From contig NW_022098044.1 in NCBI RefSeq assembly GCF_002288925.2, positions 12,500,094 to 12,564,093 of the forward strand: a stretch of 64,000 nucleotides of DNA. Reading direction: 5' to 3'. A model generated the notes under the pieces. That model saw nothing but the letters and a program-made list of their open reading frames with translations. It searched no databases and was not told the origin of the DNA. This document shows, one piece after another, positions 56,507 to 64,000 of this stretch. The position numbers and the translations under genes are program-made. Each line of letters begins with the position of its first letter. Within the stretch, counting starts at the first letter, position 1. The DNA comes from Delphinapterus leucas (lineage: Eukaryota; Chordata; Mammalia; Artiodactyla; Monodontidae).

Positions 56507-59500
56507 ATGGTTATAGGAACGTACATATTGATAATTACCTTAAATGTGAATGGATTAAATGCTCCAACCAAAAGACAGAGGCGTGCTGAATGGATACAAA
56601 AACAAGACCCATGTGTATGCTGTCTACAAGAGACCCACTTCAGACCTAGGGACACATAAAGACTGAAAGTGAGGGGATGGAAAAAGATATTCCATGCAAA
56701 TGGAAATCAAAAGAAAGCTGGAGTAGCAGTACTCATATCAGGTAAAATAGACTTTAAAATAAAGAATGTTACAAGAGACAAGGAAGGACACCACGTAATG
56801 AACAAGGGATCAATCCAAGAAGAAGATATAACAATTATAAATATATATGCACCTGAGTACATGAGGTAAATGCTTACAGTTATAAAAGAGGAAATCAACA
56901 GTAACACAATAACAGTGGGGGACTTTAACACCTCACTTACACCAATGAACAGATGATCCAGACAGAAAATTAATAAGGAAACACAAACTTTAAATGACAC
57001 AATAGACCAGATAGACTTAATTGCTATTTATAGGACATTCCATCCCAAAACAGTAGATTACACTTTCTTCTCAAGTGCACATGGAACATTCTCCAGGATA
57101 GATCACATCCTGGGTCACAAATCAAGCCTCGGTAAATTTAAGATAATTAAAATCATATCAAGCATCTTTTCTGACCACAACACTATGAGATTAGAAATAA
57201 ATTACAGGGAAAAAAACGTAAAAAACACAAACTCATAGAGGCTAAACAATATGTTACTAAATAACCAAGATATCACTGAGGAAATCAAAAAATACCTAGA
57301 GACAAATGACAATGAAAACATGATGATCCAAAACCTATGGTATGCAGCAAAAGCAGTTCTAAGAGGGAATTTTATAGCAATACAATCCTACCTTAAGAAA
57401 CAAGAAAAATTTCAAATAAACAGTCTAACCTTACACCTAAAGGAACGAGAGAAAGAAGAGCAAACAAAACCCAAAGTTAGTAGAAGGAAAGAAATCATAA
57501 AGATCAGAGCAGAAATAAATGAAATAGAAACAAAGGAAACAATAGCAAAGATGAAAAAACTAAAAGCTAGTTCTTTGAGAAGATAAACAAAATTGATAAA
57601 CCTTTAGCCAGACTCATCAAGAAAAAGAGAGAGAGGACTCAAATCAATAAAATTAGAAATGAAAAAGGAGAAGTTACAATGGACACCACAGAAGTACAAA
57701 GCATCCTAAGAGACTACTACAGGCAAATCTATGCCAATAAAATGGACAACCTGGAAGAAATGGACAAATTCTTAGAAAGGTTTAACCTTCCAAGACTGAA
57801 CCAGGAAGAAATAGAAAATATGAACAGAGCAATGACAAGTAATGAACCTGTGATTAAAAATCTTCCAACAAACAGAAGTCCAGGACCAGATGGCTTCACA
57901 GGTGAATTCTATCAAACATTTAGAGAAGAGCTAACACCCATCCTTCTCAAGCTCTTCCAAAAAATTGCAAAGGAAGGAACACTCCCAAACTCATTCTATG
58001 AGGCCACCATCACCATGATACCAAAACCATTCAAAGATACTACAAAAAAAAAAAAGAAAATTACTGACTAATATCACTGATGAATATAGATGCAAAAATC
58101 CTCAACAAAATACTAACAAACACAATCCAACAACACATTAAAAGGATCATACACCATGATCAATTGGGATTTATCCCAGGCATACAAGGATTCTTCAGTA
58201 TACGCAAATCAATGTGATTCACCATATTAACAAACTGAAGAATAAATACCATATATCATCTCAATAGATGCAGAAAAAGCTTTTGACAAAATTCAACACC
58301 CATTTATGATAAAAACTCTCCAGAAAGTGGACATAGAGAGAACCTACCTCAACATAATAAAGGCCATATACGACAAACCCACAGCAAACATCAGTCTCAG
58401 TGGTGAAAAACTGAAAGCATTTCCCCTAAGATCAGAAAAAAGACAAGAATGTCCACTCTCACCACTATTATTCAACATAGTATTGGAAGTCCTAGCCATG
58501 GTAATCAGAGAAGAAAAAGGAATAAAAGGAATACAAATTGAAAAAGAAGAAGTAATGCAGTCACTGTTTTAAGATGACATGATACTATGCATAGAGAATC
58601 CTAAAGATGCCACCAGAAAACTGCTAGAGCTAATCAATGACTTTGGTAAAGTTGCAGGATACAGAATTAATTCAGAAATCTCTTTCATTCCTATACACTA
58701 ACAATGAAAGATCAGAAAGAGAAATTAAGGAAACAATCCCGTTCTGCAACATAAAGAATAAAATACCTAGGAATAAACCTACCTAAGGAGGTAAGAGACC
58801 TGTACTCAGAAAACTAGAAGACGCTGATGAAAGAAATCAAAGATGACACAAACAGATGGAAAGATATACCATGTTCTTGGATTGGAAGAATCAATATTGT
58901 GGAAATGACTATACTACCCAAAGCTATCTACAGATTCAAGGCAATCCGTTTCAAATTACCAATGGCATTTCTTACAGAGCTGGAACAAAAAACTTAAAAT
59001 TTGTATGGCGAAACCAAAGACCCTGAATAGCCAAAGCAATCTTGAGGGTAAAAAACGGAGCTGGAGGAATCAGACTCCCTGACTTCAGACTATACTACAA
59101 AGCTACAGTAATGAAGACAATATGGTACTGGCACAGAAACAGAAATATAGATCAGTGGAACAGGATAGAAAACCCAGAGATAAACCCTCGCACCTGTGGT
59201 CAACTAATTTATGATGAAGGAGGCAAGGATATACAATGGAAAAAAGACAGTCTCTTCACAGCTACATGTAGAAGAATGTAATTAGAACACTCCCTAACAC
59301 CATACACAAAAATAAACTCAAAATGGATTAAAGACCTAATTGGATTAAAGACCAGACACTATAAAACTCTTAGAGGAAAACATAGGAAGAAAACTCTTTG
59401 ACATAAGTCACAGCAAGATCTTTTTTGACCTACCTCCTAGAGTAATGGAAATAAAAACAAAAATTAACAAATGGGACCTAATGAAACTTAAAAGCTTTTG

Positions 59501-60248
59501 CACAGCAAAGGAAACTACAAACAAGATGAAAAGACAACCCTCAGAATGGGAGAAAATACTTGCAAATGAATCAATGGACAAAAGATTAATCTCCAAAATA
59601 TATAAACAGCCCACGCAGCTCAATATTAAAAAAACAAACAACCCAATCAAAAAATGAGCGGAAGAGCTAAATAGACATTTCTCCAAAGAAGACATACAGG
59701 TGGCCAAAAAGCTGCTCAACATCGCTAATTATTAGAGAAATGCAAATCAAAACTACCATGAGGTATCACCTCACACTGGTTAGAATGGGCATCATCAGAA
59801 AATCTACAAAGAACAAATGCTGGAGAGGGTGTGGAGAAAAGGGTACACTCTTGCACGGTTGGTGGGAATGTAAATTGATACAGCTACTATGGAGAACAGT
59901 ATGGAGGTTCCTTAGAAAACTAAAAATAGAATTACCATATGACCCAGCAATCCCACTACTGGGCATATACCCAGAGAAAACCATAATTCAGCAAGACACA
60001 TGCACCCCAATGTTCATTGCAGCACATTTACAATAGCCACCTCATGGAAGCAACCTAAGTACCCATCGACAGATGAATGGATAAAGAAGATGTGGTACAT
60101 ACATACAATGGAATATTAGCCATAAAAAGGAACAAAATTGAGTCATTTGTAGAGACGTGGATGGAACTAGAGACTGTCATTACAGATTGAAGTATGTCAG
60201 AAAGAGAAAAACAAATATCGTATGTTAATGCATATACGTGAAATCTAG
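56507..60248 (+). pseudogene. LINE-1 ORF2 endonuclease/reverse transcriptase, broken
   Basis: The frame begins MVIGTYILIITLNVNGLNAP and shows the endonuclease motifs: QETH with its Glu codon at 56630, GDFNT at 56918-56932, SDHN at 57170-57181. The reverse transcriptase opening is [13 protein letters not shown] near 57880, followed by [16 protein letters not shown] near 58450. The catalytic FADD box reads F-stop-D-D (58567-58578). The C-terminal C-x3-C-x7-H-x4-C motif is intact at 59818-59871. Damage: stop near 56657, a short deletion near 56850, frameshift near 57580, an A-run expansion near 58043, a deletion of about 24 bp near 59258 and a local duplication near 59322. Active ORF2 nicks genomic DNA and copies L1 or SINE RNA into it; this copy cannot. 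Confidence 0.93.
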
Positions 60249-60326
60249 AAAAATGGTACAGATGAACTGGTTTGCAAGGCAGAAATAGAAACACAGATGT
60301 AGAGAACAAATGTATGGAAACCAAGT

Positions 60327-60378
60327 GGGGAAAGCAGCAGGGGGTGGGGGTGGTGGGGGTATGAATTGGGAGATTGGG
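60327..60378 (+). promoter_or_regulatory. G-rich tract in LINE-1 3' UTR, quadruplex candidate
   Basis: Three runs of five G (60340-60344, 60346-60350, 60355-60359) flanked by GGGG (60327-60330) and GGG (60368-60370). A G-rich 3' UTR tract is a shared feature of mammalian L1s. Confidence 0.65.
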
Positions 60379-60589
60379 ATTCACATATATACACTGATAT
60401 GTATAAAATTGATAACTAGTAAGAACCTGCTATATTACAAAATAGATAAATAAAATAAAATTCAGAAAATAAATAAAATAAAATACATACACAATCATGG
60501 CACGGCCCTGATGCTGAGTTTCCTTGACCTCTGGTTGACTAATGGGTCACATCTAAAGTACTAAGCTTGGCCCCTAGGTCCCACTGTGG

Positions 60590-60965
60590 TTCAGCCCTCA
60601 CTTACTCTCCACTCTCATGTCTGACCTTGCTGTTTCCTGCCTCAAACTTTTGCTTCTGCTATTTCCTCTTTCTAAACTATCTTTCCCTCCTCTTTTGCCT
60701 GGTAATTACATCTTTGTTTTTTTTCTTCTCTGTAAAGTCCCACTAACTCATCCAAGCATAATTGCTACCTCTTTCCTTTGGGCCAACATTGTAGCTCATA
60801 AATAACTTTATTAATCATCTGTCCTCAGTCTGCTGCCTGGGTTACAATCTGGGAGCTCCATCAGGGCAAGGACTGAGGCAGTTGTTCCTGACCTGATGCC
60901 TGATAGGCTTTTAATAAACATTTTAAATGAATGAATGGGTGAGTGAATGAATAAATGGACTCTTT
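60590..60965 (+). repeat. L2 3' end
   Basis: 'gaccttgctgtttcctgcct', 'gggagctccatcagggcaag' and 'gatgcctgataggcttttaa', ending in 'tgaatgaatgggtgagtgaa'. A good L2 3' UTR and tail. Confidence 0.78.
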
Positions 60966-61639
60966 CTAGACTATGAGCTCTCAGAAGACAAACAGCCATG
61001 CTTTTTTACTTATGCATTGTCTGCATTTTATAGTGTCTGGCAGATAGGAAAAATGTGGTTATTGCTTGTTTATAAAATAAATATGCTATTGAAAGAATAT
61101 ATCTTCCTTCTGCTAGTAGAAAAGTCTGGATGCTCAGTGGAGAGTAGCTGCCTTGGATAGAAATATTGAGGCTGCACAAGAGCCACCGTAAGACAGCCCT
61201 CTCAACCAACTTCAACACAAAACCCTTTTGCATCCCTTAATCGATGATCGGCCTTTAACTCATCAGCCTGGGACAATATTGGTTAATGCCAGGTTGTCTT
61301 GGAGTAATTATTGGTTGATCTCCTTTTACTCCCCAAAGTATCCTAGTTTGGAAGATAAAGCATATGGCTACCCTAATTGTGTGCTATATGATATGCATAC
61401 ATTATAGGTCTTAAGATATTAATATTTCCACAAAGCTCAAGATGCCATAGCACCTGAAGAAGATAGTAATGAGGTAAAAATGATGAGAAAAATGGTCACA
61501 AATTAAAATGCATTGAAACATCACTAGGTGAGCAAAAGAGATTTCACAGTAACAGTATCCTTGTGTTTGAGGGTTCCGGGAAAGGCTTCATAGAGAGCCT
61601 GGCATTGGAGAAGGGCCCTGATGAATGAATAATGGGTCC
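60966..61639. other. Unassigned non-coding DNA
   Basis: Nothing recognised. Confidence 0.4.
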
Positions 61640-61960
61640 AGCTTCTTATTTTCCCCTGAAAGCATCTAGAGCAGTCTTGCCCTGGCTTGTGCTGGTATTC
61701 TATCTTGCTCTTTTTTTCCTGTTTTTGCTCAGTGTCCACACCCTCAAGAATGTCTTTCCTCCTTTTATGCACTTATCTGAATGTTACTCATCCTTCATGA
61801 CCCAGGCTGAGTCCTACAGTTCGGGGCCTCCCACATTCACAATGATTCTTACATCCTTAAATGCCTGTAGATCTTAAATCCTCTTCAGTGGGTTTGCCAT
61901 TTAACATATGGTGCCTTGTAGCATTTCTTGCTATGTGTAGCATCTCCCCTTAGCTCCAAG
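61640..61960 (+). repeat. L2-like fragment
   Basis: 'ttactcatccttcatgaccc' followed by a diverged L2 3' UTR. Confidence 0.5.
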
Positions 61961-62718
61961 TAAAAGGAAAATCTGCGGGTGGGAATCAGAAAGGTTTGGA
62001 TGGGGGAATAGACACTGGAAGCCAATCATCTTGGAATGACTGTGGCAGAGGGAAGAAAAAGGGACCAAGATGTAGGACCAAGTATCAGCCAGAGAACAGA
62101 AGCTACCTGTGAGAAAACACCTTCCTCCAGCCCAGAGCAGGGGGAATGGCTCCTTCCTGGTGACCTGGGACAGAGGGCTTCCCATGGATATACAGGGAGA
62201 AAGGAAGGAGAAGCAAGAGGTCCAGAGGTAGACTTCCCTGGTCCCTTAAATTGAGCATCAGTTGAACAAGTGTCCCCAGGTGGTGGTGGGACAAGCCTCT
62301 TCCTGCTTCTGACATAAGAAGGCACTGGTTTCTTCCAGGTCCTGCTCATGCTGAAGCTCTGCCCAAGGTAGGGAGGTCTAGGAAGGGTAGGCTGTCCATG
62401 GGGCACAGATGCAGTCATGGAAGGGGCAGCAGGTAGACTCTTCAGGCTGTTGACAGATTCTTGGAGTAAGGCAGGGATGTTTCCATGAGGCCCATAGATT
62501 CTTCAGGAAGCAAGGGGCAGTATCATAGTGATCTGGGAATGAGAGACCACACAGGACAGGAAGAAACATCTCTATAATAATTTCCCTATTTTGATTCAGA
62601 GAAAAAAAAATTTACAGGGGCTGAGATACCAAACAATTGTGCTGAAATAAATGAATACCCTGATGTTAGTTCTAAGCTGGTGATCTGGGAAACACCAATT
62701 AAATTACATGCTTTTCTT
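61961..62718. other. Unassigned non-coding DNA
   Basis: No exon supported. A 130-codon minus frame (62418-62026) has no domain. Confidence 0.4.
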
Positions 62719-62825
62719 TATTTTTTTCCTTTCCTTCCTTCCCTCCCTCCCTCCTTTCCTTCCTTCTTTCCTTCTTCCCTTCCTTCCTTCATTCCTTCCC
62801 TCCTTCCTTCTCTCCTTTCTTTTTC
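62719..62825 (+). repeat. (CCTT)n/(TTCC)n simple repeat
   Basis: About 100 bases of 'ccttccttccctccctccct'-type units, pure C/T apart from single bases. Confidence 0.95.
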
Positions 62826-63823
62826 TATCAATCAACTCCAAGTTGAACATATATTCTTGGAAGGAATTAAAAATTGTCTGTAACCATTTTATATAACCAC
62901 AGTATTTATCCTGATACTCTGAACCTAGTAAGTCATAGGTACTTAATATATGCTTTCTGATTGAACGCTTGGCTGGGAATGTTCATGGAGAATAAGTATT
63001 TTCTTTGTCTGAATCCTTCTAGAAACTCAGATATCAGACATTAGCAATGCCCTTGGCTCCTTGGTTATATAAGGGGAACAAAACACCCCCATGAACAAGA
63101 AGTCAGGTTCTGGAACCCAAATCGTCTGAGCAGATGAGAATAACAAGAGTTAGGAAGCTGGTTGAGCACAGCATGGTTTCCTTGAGCAGGGCACAGAATC
63201 CATCAGGTAACCATGGACTCTCTGGGCAGCACCAAAATCAAGGAAGTTAGAAGAAAGTAATTAAGAGAGGAGGATTCAAGACTTTCTTGACTTTATTTTT
63301 TGCATGGATTGGAGATGGTGGCAGGACCTTCTGTTTGGGGTTCAGTTCATTCTCTCCTACCTTGGCAAGTTTCCAAACCTCTTTCCCTTGTTGCTGCTTT
63401 TGTTAAGTCACTTTCCCATAACCACTGGTTCCCTGCCCTTCTCAGCTCAGACCCTTAAGTGATTTGCAAATTCAGACACCAACTTGGTCTACAGAAAGCA
63501 AGAGTTTAGTGATGGTCTCTCTTCATTTCTTTCCTGACACCTCCATGGATGGAATTTCATGTACAACAACTTTTGCCAAAGTTTGGGTGACTTTTTCCAC
63601 CTCAGAAAGAGCTTCCCATTGGGAGGCCTTGACCTAGAATTCCTGGTGGACCAAAATGCTGACTCTCAGATCTAGGGGAGGCTGGCGGCCCTGGCCCAGC
63701 TCGTCTCCAGGGACATGTTAGAAAGCACTGACCTAAAAGTTTAGTTTAAAAGCAGCATCTTTAGGAAAACATACCCCCCAAGAACCTGATTTTTTTCCCA
63801 AGAATGAAGAAAAAAAGCACCAA
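62826..63823. other. Unassigned non-coding DNA
   Basis: 62890-62970 has a weak L2/MIR tail ('gtaagtcataggtacttaat'). The rest is unrecognised. Confidence 0.4.
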
Positions 63824-63831
63824 AACAATTC

Positions 63832-63992
63832 TTTTTTTTTAATTTTTAAAATTTAAATAATTAATATTATTATTATTTTTTGGTCATCCTCCTTGCAGCA
63901 TGCGGGATCTTATTTCCCCGACCAGGGATCAAACCCTTGCCCCCTGCAGTGGAAGCACAGAGTCCTAACCACTGGACCGCCAGGGAATTCCC
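63832..63992 (-). mobile_element. CHR-type tRNA-derived SINE
   Basis: T/A-rich tail 63832-63880, then 'gcagcatgcgggatcttatt', the reverse B box ('agggatcaaacccttg') and the 5' end 'ggaccgccagggaattccc'. A candidate target duplication, AACAATTC (63824-63831) and AACAACTC (63993-64000), runs to the window edge. Confidence 0.88.
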
Positions 63993-64000
63993 AACAACTC

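Larger units (their letters stand above)
54640..60479 (+). mobile_element. Full-length LINE-1 retrotransposon
   Basis: A 5.84-kb element of the young cetartiodactyl/cetacean L1 type, with every expected part: 5' UTR (54640-55523) opening with a YY1-like word, ORF1 (55524-56448), a 58-base spacer, ORF2 (56507-60248), a 3' UTR with a G-rich tract, and an A-rich tail of ATAAA units. The 14-bp target duplication AAAATACATACACA is exact at 54626-54639 and 60480-60493. Both genes carry several frameshifts and stops, so this copy cannot mobilise itself. The intact target duplication argues for a moderate age. Confidence 0.95.

Noticed and set aside
1..64000. CRISPR arrays, phage, toxin-antitoxin or other prokaryotic defence systems
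   Set aside because: No regularly spaced direct repeats, operon-like gene packing or ribosome-binding sites; the content is mammalian repeats throughout.

Overview
The window is nuclear DNA from a mammal, most likely a cetacean (whale, dolphin or porpoise). The case rests on repeats. It has tRNA-derived SINEs of the cetartiodactyl CHR type, including one short young-looking copy of the form I associate with cetaceans. It also has a full-length LINE-1 and many LINE-1 3' ends of the cetartiodactyl type, over a background of old placental repeats (MIR, L2, MER20, MER5A, hAT and Tigger relics, ancient L1). I found no rRNA, tRNA gene, CRISPR array, operon or bacterial system. I could not support any host protein-coding exon; the open frames outside LINE-1 are short and lack recognisable domains. 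The window reads as intergenic or deep-intronic DNA.

Layout. 1-7.9 kb: mostly unassigned DNA with one SINE, one L1 3' end, MIR pieces and a GC-richer stretch at 5.1-5.7 kb. 7.9-9.0 kb: an L1 insertion whose 5' half is inverted, inside a 17-bp target duplication. 9.4-9.75 kb: a repeat-free stretch with clustered homeodomain/PBX/MEIS-like words. 10-16.3 kb: several L1 3' ends, a Tigger relic, L2, a run of MIRs and polypyrimidine DNA. 16.3-35 kb: largely unassigned DNA with scattered MIR, L2, MER20, MER5A, hAT relics, one CHR SINE and a long (TG)n(CG)n tract. 36.1-38.5 kb: a hAT relic and two retroviral LTR-like blocks with sense on the minus strand. 38.9-50 kb: dense old LINE-1 (both strands) carrying nested insertions: a SINE in an L1 tail, a Tigger in an old L1, and a SINE in a SINE in an L1/HAL1 relic. 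50-54.6 kb: MER5A, MIR, L2 with a nested hAT relic. 54.6-60.5 kb: a 5.84-kb full-length LINE-1 in a perfect 14-bp target duplication; both its genes are broken. 60.5-64 kb: L2 remnants, a CCTT tract and a terminal SINE.

How it works together. The only once-functional genes are the two LINE-1 genes (ORF1, an RNA-binding chaperone; ORF2, endonuclease and reverse transcriptase). LINE-1 enzymes made elsewhere in the genome account for the L1 3' ends and for the SINEs, which carry the matching signature of A-rich tails and 9-17 bp target duplications. The most useful items to follow up are the nested insertions as phylogenetic markers, CTCF- and YY1-like sites in the L1 5' region, the Z-DNA-prone tract and the candidate enhancer at 9.4-9.75 kb. 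No previously undescribed system was evident.
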